Source of the DNA: Sipunculus nudus
Taxonomy: Eukaryota; Annelida; Sipuncula; Golfingiida; Sipunculidae
Assembly: GCA_026874595.1 (NCBI GenBank)
Contig: CM049316.1
Location: forward strand, 60,091,676 to 60,155,675
Direction of reading: 5' to 3'
Length of the DNA: 64,000 nt
A program made the position numbers and the translations under genes. The notes under the pieces are model-generated. The model did not search any database. It worked only from the letters and a program-made list of their open reading frames with translations, and had not been told where the DNA came from. Below, in pieces: positions 35,713 through 64,000 of the stretch. How positions within the stretch are numbered: position 1 is the stretch's first letter; the number at the start of each line of letters is the position of its first letter.

Positions 35713-36702
35713 GCACGTAGTTCTCCAAATGAATGTTTGCATGAAAATGAAAGGGATTTGAAAGGTTGTGGGAAGGTTCCTGGAATGTCATTTCATGACG
35801 TTATAGCATGACGTTCAGAGGACGTCTACAAAATTCCACACATTCACGTCAGCAGGACGTTCGGGTCGAATGTCCCCATGACATACACGTAACGTCACCC
35901 TAACGTCCCCGAAACGTTATTTTGTTTGCTGGGTAATGCTCACAGTACTGTTAAGAGGCAATGATGGGGTATTAAACGGCACGAAAACAAGTAAAAGAAT
36001 AACAGGTGGCGCCACCTGTTTCTGGTTCATGACATAACTATCCTAGATCTTCGGTCAAGTTGATTTTAGGACCAATCCATGCATCCTTTATTGAGATATT
36101 AATGATTTTGTGTGATTTTCACCATATATGGCAATATTCAAGGTGAAGGCCACTATCAGAGGAAAGGTCATGACCCCAATTTGAAAAAAACATCATCCCA
36201 TAACCCATATCTATGTATATGCATAATATAAAAGAAATCTGTCCATTAGTTTTTGACTTTTAATGCTCACAGTACTGTCAACTAGCAATTTTGGGGGTAT
36301 TAAACGGCACGAAAACAAGTAAAGAATAATAGGTGGCGCCACCAGTTTCTGGAACCTGACAATCCTATCCATGATCTTCCATCAACTTGATTTTGGGATC
36401 AAACCATGCAAGATTTCTTGAGATATTTAAGAATTTGTGTGATTTTCCCGAAAATTGGACCTATTCAAGGTTAAGGACACTCTCCTAGTCAAGGTCATGA
36501 CCTCATTTTAAATAGGCGTTGTCCTCTCACCTATATCTATACATATACCAAGTTTGGTTAAGATCCGTGAAATATTTTTTAAATTATCGCGCCAACGAGA
36601 TTTATATGCGGCGGCGGCGGTATAAAAACATAGATCCCCCGACTTTGTCTGGGGATCCAATTTATAACAACCATCTAATTTATGCATCCTGTCTGTGAGT
36701 GG

Positions 36703-36735
36703 GTGGGGGGGGGGGGATGGGGGGGGGGGGGGGGT
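36703..36735 (+). repeat. G-rich tract
   Basis: Two long G runs split by GATG within GTGGGTGGGG context; potential G-quadruplex. Confidence 0.9.
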
Positions 36736-37013
36736 GCAAGAGGGGAGGCCAAACTAAACTGGACTAAGTTGCAGCCTAACAAAGCTAAGCTGCCTTGAGT
36801 GTGGAGTGATTACATAACACAGGTGAGGGCTCCATCATCCACTATACACAGTACTGTTAAACTGGGCTGGCTGATGTAAACAATGCTTGACATGGTGATA
36901 AAAACTTTAATACAAGCTACTCTTTTCGAACAATTCCTTTGGAATTTCAGATTTTAAAAGATTAAATCCTGATGTATAAATGCTGAGAAAATCAAATAAA
37001 CAAAGCGCCTGTT

Positions 37014-37512
37014 GTACAGGCAAAAACGTGCCTTGGCCAAAGTTTGACAAAATTTAAGGTACTGTTTTATATTTATGCAAATAACTTAAAAATTGCAAAA
37101 TTCAGATCTAATTTTGGGTACACAATTGAATCTTGATTAAATAAATATATATATCCCTGAAAAAAGTCAGCAATTCACATATTAAATTGTTAATATATTT
37201 CCTGATTCTTTACAAAGTGTATAATGTTCAGGCGCATAAGAATTTACCCAATACTGATGTAATTCCTGGTATGTACATAGCAAACGTATAGAAGAATATG
37301 TATACTAAAACTGTTCAAAACATAAAAGTGGTTTTGATATTAGACAGTTTTGAAGTGTTACAAATGGGTTTTAATGAAAAATTGAAGTTTTACCATAATA
37401 TCTCAAAGGTACGAAGACCTAGTGACCCAATTTTTGGTATGGTAGGAGATTTCGGGGACATCTAACTATATGCCAAATTTTGATTCGTAGGTCCAATGGT
37501 TTCAAAACGTAC
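37014..37512 (+). mobile_element. Internal fragment of the 2.6 kb dispersed repeat
   Basis: Matches one of the ~600 bp internal units, from AAAACGTGCCTTGGCCAAAG through GGTTTTGATATTAGACAG to TTTCAAAACGTACC. The GGAC-rich tail and right end are missing. Confidence 0.7.
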
Positions 37513-38170
37513 CCTGTTAATGGACTGCTTATCTGAAAAGATAGAACTACACAAATCCAGAATTCAACTTAACATTTTCCATTTTACAGCTGCACGTTAA
37601 ACTAATGTTTGCAATCACAAAGCGATTACTGCTTGCTCTCCCGTCGTTTTAAAAATGTATGTACCAGTATATGCAAGACTGATAGTCAATAACATAAAAT
37701 TCTGTAAAAAATCTTGAAATGAAAATTCTTAAAATCCCTTTAGTCAATAAATATCCTAAGCCTAACAGTGAAGAAGGTGTCTTTAGCAATTATTAATTAT
37801 TATTAATTATTATCATAACAGCATTTTATTTCACACACGACTTTCATACGACTGATTTTATAACAAGGCCTACAGGCCTAATGCGAACTTGTACAAAGTT
37901 TGGGAGTATGAATAGAGATTTATTTTTAAAATTAATATTGATCCTCTTAAGTCCTGCATATCTACCTTTGTCATTATGATTTCAGCAAACTGGACGTTTC
38001 GGACCTGCAATTTTCAGACTAGGACATTTTAAAACTAGAATATGGGTAGTCGACAAGCCACTGTCGACAAGCGACTATGTGTATCCGCAGAAATCAGAGT
38101 GGGACGGGTGAAGTGAGGCATTGATTAAGTGGCAAGGGGAAAAGAGTGAGGTGTGTTGCATATTAGCATG

Positions 38171-39020
38171 GATGTCTGCAGCGTAAACGTGAATGTAGGT
38201 AGTGCCACCTGTCATAAAATCGAGAAAATTGTCCAGGATGTATAAACCTGCAAAATTTCAGGTGGATAAGTCAAACCACTGCTGAGATATGAGTGATTTT
38301 ATCCCAAGGCAGATGAACCGATGGATGCTGTGCATAAGTGGTTGCAGGTTGCGCCACCAGTTTTGCCTATAATGAAGCTATGTGAGATCCATACACATGC
38401 AAAATTTTGGCCCAATCGGTCAATGGGTTCCCGAGAAATGAGCTTGGATGTCTGCAGAGTAAACATGAATGTAGGTGGCGCCACCTGTCATAAAATCGAG
38501 AAAGCTGTCCAGGATGTATAAACCTGCAAAATTTCAGGTGGAAAAGTCAAACCACTTCTGAGATATGAGTGATTTTATCCCAAGGAAGATGAACAGATGG
38601 ACGCTGTGCATAAATGGTTGCAGGTTGCGCCACCAGGTCTGCCAATGATGAAGAGCTATGTGAGATCTATACACATGCGAAATTTCGGCCCAATCGGTCA
38701 AATGGTTCAGGAGATATGAGCTTTGATGTCTGCAGAGTAAACCTGAATGTAGGTGGCGCCACCTGTCATAAAATCGAGAAAGCTGTCCAGGATGTATAAA
38801 CGTGCAAAATTTCAGGTGGAAAAGTCAAACCACTGCTGAAATATGAGGGATATTATCCCGAGGCAGATGAACAGATGGACGCTGTGCATAAATGGTTGCA
38901 GGTGGCGCCACCATTTTTAGTGTATGTGATAAGGCTATCAAAGGGCTACATTTGTGTAAAAATTTTTAGCCTAATCGGTCAAACAGTTCCTGAGATATGT
39001 GGGCTTATGTTTGGAAACAG
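38171..39020 (+). repeat. Tandem repeat, ~277 bp units, with GGTGGCGCCACC core
   Basis: Three units starting GATGTCTGCAG at 38171, 38447 and 38725 (spacing 276 and 278 bp) and a partial, diverged fourth ending near 39020. Each unit has a (G)GTGGCGCCACC-type palindrome, the block AAATCGAGAAAGCTGTCCAG and GACGCTGTGCATAA. The reading frames of about 60 residues across the units are the same repeat read repeatedly; they lack a common coding structure. Confidence 0.9.
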
Positions 39021-39190
39021 ACGCACAAATGGCCGCTGGGCAGCAAGGAAAGGTCAGAGGTCAACAAGAAAATGAGGGCGCCGCAGTTCACATGTGACCT
39101 GATGATACACTGATTCGCTTAAAATGCAAACCATGTTTTTTCTGAAAGATTTAGTTCCAATAATCTGGGAATTCTGCATCTATACATTGT

Positions 39191-39232
39191 GTCTAGACGT
39201 CTAGACGCTTTGTCTAGACACATTGTCTAGAC
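39191..39232. repeat. Four GTCTAGAC palindromes in 42 bp
   Basis: GTCTAGAC at 39191, 39199, 39212 and 39225; the first two abut directly. Each is its own complement, so the stretch is highly self-complementary. Confidence 0.95.
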
Positions 39233-39235
39233 ACC

Positions 39236-40020
39236 CACCAGGCCAGGTCAGTTGCCATGGTGATGTCTGGACCCCACCTGTTTGTACTGAGTGACCTCTA
39301 GACTTGGCTGCTGAAACTCAGCATGTGGTCAAATCAGTATTCAAACACAGAAAGCCTTTTTCAATTGGCTACAATGCTTTTTTAAAGCTGTATGTACCCA
39401 ATCTATTTTTATAAAACTGGCTGAACCCTACCATAGAATAATTCTTATAAAGTTTAAACCAATCAGCTTAACAGTTTCATCATAAATCAGGGTATAAGCT
39501 AGAAGAGTTTAAAATTACATTTTCGCTCGTAAAAAACACATCAATGTAGGTGGCACCACCAATACCTCAATTTCAGATATGACATATGTGACAAACATTG
39601 GTATAAAATTTGGTGATGATAGCTCTAGCTGTTTCTGTGATTTTAATTTTAGTCTGCTTTTTTAGACAGATGACTAAGTTCAACCTCCTGTAACTTGGCC
39701 AAAAATCTCTAAACTGGATCCATTCGAACAAACTTGAGAGAGATTGTTCCAGGGATCATTTCTGTGAAATATTGGACAATTTGGCTGAGGTTTCGGAGAA
39801 GAAGATTTTTTTAGCTTTTTCCCTATAAAATCTAGGAAAATGCAGTTAGAAAAAAAGATAAACAAAATCCGATAGACTTTTTCAGATGACTGATCATTTG
39901 CAAAAAATTTAGTGATGCTAGCTTCTGCCATTTTTGAGATAGCTATGGTTAACGTACAGACGACGCACGACACACGACGGACGCCGCCGCACCATCCCAT
40001 AAGCTCACAGGTTTGCTAAA
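39236..40020 (+). repeat. Right-hand part of the tandem-core repeat, GACG-rich tail
   Basis: Contains a diverged AGGTGGCACCACC at 39547, then a tail with GACGACGCACGACACACGAC and a terminal ATAAGCTCACAGG. Tails of this kind (a run of GACG/GGAC words, then a gap, then AAGCTCA or GAGCTGAG) end several repeats in this window. Confidence 0.5.
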
Positions 40021-41439
40021 AAATCTAACATACCATATAGGTTTTTGAGCCGGGGTGGGGGGGGGGGGGGTGAGGGAAGGGGGTCCCCCAGTTTTTGGCC
40101 AAAGGTTAAAAAAGGCTGTATAGCATTTAGTTAACCTGTAGCATGTTAAGGGAAGGCAGATCTTGTTGGACTTTGTTCCTGATTTTGATCAAATATCCAG
40201 TGTCTCTATTGTGAAGGTCATAGTGTGATTTTTAGATGCCAACTATTGAAATATTATGTACTACATACTTAATGGTGGGAAATACACACAAAATGTTAAA
40301 TAGCTTAACTGATCACCTTATGGACAGGGTCTGCTTTAGAATCTAACAATTTTAGATTACAGGACACTGTGTAATAAGATCCTAAAAAATTTGGTAAGCG
40401 TGCCATATATCGTTCATGTTGATTGAAAATTAGTCTTAAATTTCATGTAAGCGTGAAAATGGTATATGTATTGCCACTATATATATTCGTTTCATGTTTC
40501 ATATATAATGCATGCCTGTGGTTACAACACCGTGATGCACTGAAGGTTATATATGAGGATATAAATGAATCCATTTTCCATGCATGATTCTTTAAAAACA
40601 ATATCTGGTGTTTTTGTGTGGTGCAGCCTGTGACTAAAATGGCAAAAAGGTAAACACATTTAAATTGAAATTTTTTTGTTTTATTTTCTTTTCACATCAT
40701 GTTAGGAGGATACCCGTCGCCACATCCACCCACTCTCGGGTGCGTGACCCCCCCCCCTCCCCCCACTCAAATTCGCTACAAACCTTATGCATACAGTTAT
40801 AATCTCTTGCATCAGTTATTCCATTTGAAAGAACCAGAAGTGCTTTATTCAGTGGGATGCCTTTATTGTATCTGAATACACAGACATTTGCTGCTACATA
40901 GCATTAAGCTGACCAAATATTATGTGGACCTGAGGTCCAAAGCCCCAGAGTGTCGTTTTCTCTTTACGAGGTAACTACCAAGAATGTGTCTGTAGATGTG
41001 TGTATATAAATCCACACAAGGATTTATAAGGCGTAAATAATAATCTTGTATTCAGAAACAGGAAATGATAAATAAACAAAGCCTTGGTTGTATTATATAC
41101 CATGCTCAGATAGGGTATCACATGTGAGCTGGGGTTTTTATAAATTTAAACAACAGAAATGTCTTCAAGCTCCACTGAAACTTACAGCCATATCTCTGCA
41201 CCTGAACAAATCTAAAAATAGGTTCCCGAAGGGGGGGGGGGCTATTACGGTGCATAAATCCTTGATAGTTCATGCAAGAAAACTATAAAAACTATTAAAA
41301 TATAACTAAATGAGATAAATAATTACATTAATGTATCTTTTTGTGATTGAGCTTATTAAAATGAGAATGTGTGCAAGTATATATGAAGACTTGCTAAACA
41401 CCTTGCTAAAGACTCTTCATGGATGAAAATGTGCATCTC
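40021..41439. other. Sequence without recognised gene
   Basis: Includes G- or C-rich runs at 40058-40071, about 40748-40765 and 41231-41240. No coding support. Confidence 0.4.
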
Positions 41440-41507
41440 TGTCATCATCATTATTATTATCATTATTATTATTATCATCATCATTACTTCATCATCATCA
41501 TCATTAA
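41440..41507. repeat. (ATC/ATT)n trinucleotide microsatellite
   Basis: Imperfect alternation of ATC and ATT triplets. Confidence 0.93.
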
Positions 41508-43715
41508 ATTAACAACTACAATGACACAAGACAAGATCCACGATCTGTTACATCAAGCTTTATACTATATGTAAATGTATATGTACAATAAATGATTACA
41601 GCTATAAAGTATAGCAGTACAAGCATTTCCTGTGGAACTGAACCACTATGGTTCAAATATGAATACTGTACACGGCAGTCAATTACATACCTAACTTTGC
41701 TAAAACAATTGACCATTCATGGGTGTCAATCACCACAGCCAGGTGGCCAATCACAGCTTGAAAAATCGTCACATGAAGCCAGGTAACTGAACAGGCCCCA
41801 CCTTTTCGTAATGCCACAATTCTGACTTCTGTCATATTGTTCAAATCAATTACATTTCTGATTTCATATCGGTCTCCTAGGTAATGTTTTGACATGAAAG
41901 AACCTAGTGATACCTTTTCATATATCAATGACACCGACAAAATTTGTCAACGGAAAGAATGCTGAAAAATACCAAATGGAATATTAAGCTCTCCAAATGT
42001 AGCTCACAGTGGTTGGTTACATCATAATGTGAGACGTGGTTTCTACACTTGAGCTACGGTAATGTATTTTTAGGGCTTTTAGGGAATTCTGGGCAAAAGT
42101 TTGAATCATCTTGGCACCCAAGGTGGTCAGTTGTATGGTAAATCAAGAAACTTTTCAGAATGGGTCAGAATTTAATCTTCCAAGGGAATTTATATGATAT
42201 TCTCTGTCAAAGATTGCATAAATTCTCAACACTTCAACCAGCAAATTTGGGTAACTCATCTATAATTTCTAGAAAATGTTTGCAATTTCAGGATATTCTT
42301 AAGTTGGTAAAATGACAAATAATTACCTTTCTTGTTAATTTAATGTGATGTTCTTAATTATTACTGTGGGGGAGGGGGGATTGAGCTCAATAAGACCAAG
42401 GCCCATCACATTCATGCAAATTTCACAAATATGACTACTTCTTTCTCAGTCCTGTAGGTGGCATAACTGTGGGGTTCTACTGTATTCCTAAACCTAGAGT
42501 ACTGGTACATGCTTTGTGTAGAACTTCAAGACCATTAACAGTCATCTTGATTTGTTTTACAGATACAAGCAGTTGGTGACAAGCAATATACATATAATTG
42601 TATCATAGTATTTTAAAAGGTGACCTTCTTCTTGGCTTTTCTAAACTTCCTTAGAGTATATTGAAAACAGGCACCTGTCACAATACTGTGTGTGTTTATG
42701 TGTGTGTGTGGGGGGAGGGGTCTATATGATAAGCATTGGTGGACCATTCCCCAACTGTCGATATAATAAAGCTTATCATTATTAAAACTGGTTTTCTTAT
42801 TTTGAGTGGCTATTTACCCAAAATATTCTGTTATCTGCTCAGAAACACCTGAAATATTACTTTTCAAACATTTCAGTGTCCAGCTTCCACTGGTACCCAT
42901 AAAAAAGATGTTTGAAATGTAATTTTTAAGGCTTATTTCAGCAGATAAAAACACAGTTTAGGTAAGCAGGCACTCAGTGTAAGGAAAAATAGTTTAATCC
43001 ACGATAAAACATGGTAATACAAGAGTTAGGGGGATTGGTTTTCCAATGGTTATTATATCAAACCCCAGCCGCCATTGTGACAAGTGCCTCTTATATAGAA
43101 TAACACATTGTCACTGTACTGAAGTCTCAAAGAAATAAATAGGACACCAAAGTTTCCAGTTATGGCACTACACATTGACCAATTACATTCATAAATTTTC
43201 ACAATGATGTAATTATTGCACATTATTTGACACATGTATTTCTGTGAACGCTGCTAATTTTTTTTTATAATTTACAAATAATGTACATTTTATTTTTTTT
43301 GGATTCTGTCATGATCCTAATATAAATAATATGGTGTCTAACAAAGACATGACAGCAATCAATTCCACCAGGGTTGGTAGGGTGTGTGTTTTTGGTTTGC
43401 TAGCGAGACATATGTAGGCAGAGTTAACAGACTTGGCCGGATGTTAAAATATTACATGATATTCTCAATGGCCAAAGCTGAGAATTAACCACCTCAAGAA
43501 TGCTTAAGAGTTGGTAGATCCTGATAGTCCTTATCTCAATCACAAATATGCATTATAAATGCCTACAGATGGCAGAATGTCGTAAGCCAGTTGTACATAT
43601 AACATATAATGATACATCTATGTTCCATCTGCAATACAATGACATCACATAAGTAACGATGACATAGCCCTAAGTGTGATGGTATAACACTGCATTTTCA
43701 TGGGTTGAAAGGCAG
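41508..43715. other. Sequence without recognised gene
   Basis: AT-rich with short chance frames; a GT and G run at about 42688-42720. It is downstream of the CCDC102A-like gene on its strand. Confidence 0.4.
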
Positions 43716-44060
43716 ATGGAAATGTTAGAACCAGTATTGGAGGTCTCGAGACGGGTCTTGGCTTCAAGGCCAGTAGGCCAGGTTCTGTCAGCCTTGGCCT
43801 CAGAAGGCTATGATTCAGACTCAAGCCCCTCAGTTACATGGCCTGAGGCTGGCTCGAGTCCCCTAAAGTTTGACTTATTTTGTATACATGCATTTGAGCA
43901 TTAACTCATACCAGAATTCAGACAATGAATCTTACTCTGACTTGGTTGGTGATGATTCGGCCTCAGACTCCGCCTTGGCCTAAGACGGTGGTGACTCAGC
44001 CTGGGCCTCTGAGGGCCGTGACTTATCCTTGGCCTTGCAGGATCATGACTCAACTACAAC
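43716..44060. repeat. Degenerate GACTC / GGCCTTGGCC minisatellite
   Basis: Irregular repetition of TTGGCCT, GATTCAGACTC and GACTCAGCC words in two blocks (43740-43870 and 43945-44055). The 62- and 60-residue plus-strand frames here come from this repetition. Confidence 0.45.
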
Positions 44061-45577
44061 ACTGGTTAGAACATGTCCTAAACTCTCTGAATGTATGGCA
44101 GGCGTAATATCCCAACCTCCATGTTACAACTGTGAAAATGATCGCGGATGTAGTTATATGTACATCTGGCATTAGGAAACCACACCTGAAAAGTTGCAGT
44201 TGCTTGTGCCAGGTATATGTCATCGGGGGAGAGTGCTCATGTTTACATATTATGCAAGTTCAAGCTGGCAGTAGTTGATAAAAGATTACATCATCATAAA
44301 TTATTACAATGAATGATATATAAATCACGTCCTCCAAGAGGAGAAATACTAAACATAAGAATACACAGCACAACACTTCACAAGAAACAGACAGGCATAG
44401 AATAAACGCACTAAAACATGGGAGAATATATCTACACTAAAGAACTGTACATGGCAATCTAATCACACTACAAAACTGTACAAGACAATCTAATCACACT
44501 ACAGATCTGTACAAGACAATCTAATCTAAAATGTGTATTCTCTTGGCACATGTTCAAGACCTTCTTGACATACAGATCAAGTCTGTGGGATTGAATTCTC
44601 ACACACAAAAAATACAACACACTGACCATACATACCAAAGTGACTTCATAATAATCTTAAAGGGTTGCCAGTAACAATATGAGTAATTCCTACCTGTTAC
44701 ACATGTCTGTATTTAAAATCTCAATGCTTGTTTTTGCCTGTATATTCATTTATCGTCTGTCAAGTACCAGTGTCCACATGATTTTTCTTGATACACATTT
44801 TAAGAAAGTTTGTTGCATACATTTTTTTACCTCATATTTAGATGCAAGTGCTTTGTCAATTATAAGTAATGAAATATGATATTAAGAATGAAGTACTAAC
44901 AGTGGTTGAATACTTGTTCCTGTGGGTTTCATATTCGCAATATTTGTAAACATTCCAAACCAGCTTACTTGTGAAAAACATCGTGAAAAATCAAGCAGAC
45001 ACAGGTACTGGTACAGAACAGTTACTGATTAGACCTGTAGATCAGTTTCTGATCAATCTAATTAAAGTCTGGGCCCATTTTTCACATACACTTATACATG
45101 TCTATGATAACTGATATGTGTTTATGGCAATAAAGGAAACACTGTTTTATAGAACACAGGAATACATAATCCCGACACATGATGCTGGGCCAGTCTATGC
45201 ACGCTTATAATAAACATACAATTCTCGATTTAAGTGAACATTTACTGTTGTTATGTATTATTCTCGCTCTTACTTAGTGGCATATCCTATCAACACACAA
45301 CAGACTGTGAATATGAATTCTATATGAACATTTACAGAAGTTTAAAGATTCAATTTTCCATCATCAGATGGTAATGGCCAGATTTAAATTAGATTTATTT
45401 ATCAACTTTGTAGAATTTAAAAGTAAAATTTTTCACACTTTAGTTCCAGAAGTTTGTCATATGGTCAGTAAAAAAAACTCAAAATGTTATACACACATGA
45501 GCACAGGTTTCTCATGATTTCTCACAACTGAAACTTTTCATGCTAATATTGAAACAAATATATAAATATATATATTA

Positions 45578-45618
<41 letters not shown>

Positions 45619-47757
45619 ATAGTATTGCACCAGTTTGTCAGTCTAGAAAATGGCACTGATTTAATTACAGATTCACATAAGCTTTTTTCCACACATACAG
45701 ACAGAAGAAATGAGATCTACAGGGGGTCATCCTATACACGCATAATTACGGTAAGTGTTTAGGTTATGGTATCATATTCTAAATAAAATCAGAAAACAAA
45801 ACAGAAATAAAATTATGCTGACAGCAGATACTCACAGTTTTAACCCAGATCATATGATTATTTCTATGTGTTGCTGTCATCTTTGGCATCCAGGGAAGAG
45901 TAATACAAGGTACATCATTTGAAAAAAAAAGTAGGCATTCTAAATTCTCTATGAGATTCATTTGAAAGTGCTTTTTGACATACTAAAATCTGTTCCACCG
46001 TGGGGTCCATTTGGAATTTGGCAACATTTTTATAAACTTGCAGATTAATTCAAAAGGGTACGCAGCAATTAGGCACAGGCATAATTAACTAGTATTTAAT
46101 TAAAACCATACCATGCATAATATTTCATTAATACAATCAATTAAAACAATATCTAAGAAAACTTTTTTTACAACATCTCAACCCCATTTATGAAGGTCAA
46201 GGTCACTGGTCACATGCTCAAACAACCACATGTACACTTGAAAGCACCTGATTGGTTGTTTGGTGTCATAAAAATATAATTGTCAAAATGAGGCTGCCAA
46301 CCCATGGGAGATGACAAGTCACTTGGCCACGAGATTCAGAAGTAACAGATGGTTGCAAAATATAAATTTTGTTTTATATTGTGCAGTTTTCCTGTCTCAT
46401 ATGAGGCCTTTGTTCCCTCATCAGCTGTACGGTCAAATTATGTGAAATATTTAAGTTAAGGAGAATAATTCCACAAAATTCAATGGTTACCTACTGGTGG
46501 AACAGACTTAAAGGAAATATTTAAAAAGAGGCGGCAGTTTCAGCTTTCAGTTATGTCTATTTAGTCACAGATTTTTTATCTTGTGAAGGTAAGATTTAAT
46601 AATTAGAATTAACTAATAAGTTTTTTTTTACCAATTGTTTAATGTATTGTTAACTGTGCTTTATATTACTTTTCCAATTATGGTGTTTACTTCAAGTCCC
46701 AGCAGTTACTATGAGATTTTTATCACACACACATACAATAAGTCTGACAGTTATTGTATATGAAAACACTAGCACCTGGTGAACATTTCATCCTAAATCC
46801 TAACCATTCATCTACACATGTCATGCTTACACCCTTTTATCAGTTGAGGATTGTCCCTAAAAGAATGCAGATTATATATTAAAATACATAATCCATGATT
46901 CTCAAAAAAATACAGCAATATCATATATCAAAGTATGGTGCATAAATCAAGAGTGAACTATTAAGAACACCCAAATCTTAAATGAGCGCTTTGTACATAA
47001 TATTGTGGGTGTGTAAGGGGTACCAAGCTCGCTAAGTTTCTTATGATATCTTGACAAGCAAAATGAAACATTCAAACTATCCAATAAATAATACCCTTTA
47101 AATACACAAGTAAGTTTCAAATGGCTTTCTTCAAAACTATTTCATCAATACTTCATATAGCATTCAAATGGGCCCCAAGGCTAATTGGAACTTTGGTGGA
47201 TGACTTCCATCTTTGCCTATATAGTGAAGCATCAGGAAAGCATTAGTTACTGTCACATACTCACACACTCTGCACCAAAGCAGGCATGCTTGCTTACTTG
47301 GTGTGATGCATCAGGGCTGAGCCAAAATCACTTTGGAGTGTTCAAACAGCACAAACACAAAACAATTTGTTTTAAATTTCTTAAAGCATGATGAAACCAC
47401 CTCCTGTGGATGATTCTAAACAAACTGATTTACACAAATTGAAACAGATAATAAAACTGTCAGTTCTGTAGTTGTACTGAAATGATTTAGAACCGTTCTG
47501 CCACTACATGCACACTGTGTAAGGAGTAACCAAATAAAACATGTCCTTTGTTAAAAGGTGTTTATAAAGATAGGTTTTACTGTTCTAATGTGTATACTGA
47601 AAAGCCTCACTCTACACACATTTTAGACATATAACTGTCTGATGATATCATTAAATTTAAAGTAAACTAGGTCTTTTACATCATGATCTGACTCCAGACC
47701 TAACTGTCATTAAAGTTTGCAAGACAAATCCTCATCTGCTGGTTCTCATTCTGTGTG
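44061..47757 (-). other. Downstream flank or 3'UTR of the CCDC102A-like gene
   Basis: AT-rich, without coding support. Part of it must be the 3'UTR, but no single poly(A) signal on the minus strand stands out; one AATAAA (plus-strand TTTATT) is near 45397. Contains the TA tract at 45581-45616. Confidence 0.4.
45581..45616. repeat. (TA)n microsatellite
   Basis: About 36 bases of AT repeats, preceded by shorter interrupted ones. Confidence 0.97.
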
Positions 47758-63755
<15,998 letters not shown>

Positions 63756-64000
63756 CTGTATAATACATTAAACACATGACTTAATACTGTTGCTGACTTT
63801 ATGTTTGCAAGGGTGTCAAATTTGCAACAGTTGCGAAAAGGAAATCATCACAAAAAATTAACTTTGTGAATAGGACATCCCTTTGACACTGGTTAACATC
63901 CATATATAATATAGCCTTATAGCCAAATCATGAACATTATCAATAAGGAACATAACAATGCACTGAAGAATTGATTAATTAAATTGCATGTCCTTGATTA

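Noticed and set aside
38171-39020. CRISPR-like array
   Set aside because: Units are 277 bp long, near-identical throughout with no repeat/spacer division, and the genome is eukaryotic.
38299-39075. Family of short homologous proteins in tandem
   Set aside because: The similar 60-66 residue frames are the 277 bp tandem repeat read several times; the frames open on both strands and lack starts or splice sites in common.
43716-44107. Two small plus-strand proteins
   Set aside because: They are read through a degenerate GACTC/GGCCTTGGCC minisatellite.

Overview
This is a stretch of a eukaryotic genome: AT-rich, intron-rich, with spliceosomal splice signals, tRNA-derived SINEs, many non-autonomous DNA transposons and long TA microsatellites. 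The repeat style (SINEs with inverted tRNA heads, tandem-core interspersed repeats, TA-flanked foldback elements) together with the two protein genes suggests a lophotrochozoan, most likely a mollusc. That placement is inference; the sequence alone does not give a species.

Three things are well supported as genes. (1) At 23991-24135 (+) lies a full-length, gap-free U4 spliceosomal snRNA gene. Several of its substitutions relative to vertebrate U4 are paired compensatory changes in stems. (2) On the minus strand, six exons between 47758 and 63755 encode the C-terminal half of a CCDC102A-type coiled-coil protein. The more N-terminal exons lie beyond the right edge, and the last intron (about 8.8 kb) is full of nested repeats. 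(3) On the minus strand at 15234-16868 a large exon encodes 545 residues of a cysteine-rich protein with three copies of a CxxC...CxxC module. I do not recognise it by name. It probably has a 5'UTR exon near 19357-19610, and it ends at a strong splice donor whose downstream exon I could not find.

Layout: 1-15 kb holds no convincing gene but has two SINEs, a 1.95 kb element with long palindromic CCTAGG-rich inverted arms, several TA-flanked short elements and one copy of a 2.6 kb dispersed repeat. 15-20 kb holds the cysteine-rich gene. 20-28 kb holds U4, a 250 bp dispersed repeat and low-complexity tracts. 28.3-36.7 kb is a tandem-unit repeat split by a 7.05 kb element with CCCAGCAAACA termini; that element carries ACGT arrays at both ends and a set of phase-compatible, GT-AG-bounded candidate exons with a poly(A) signal. 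36.7-47.7 kb is repeats and flanking sequence. 47.7-64 kb is the CCDC102A-like gene. Its last intron contains a second copy of the 2.6 kb repeat, broken by two insertions, one of which contains a further insertion.

The most unusual items are the 7 kb ACGT-array element with its own candidate spliced gene, the long palindromic CCTAGG element, the triplicated cysteine module protein, the multi-level nested insertions whose boundaries can be read by comparing paralogous copies, and a SINE lying 8 bp inside a CCDC102A intron.
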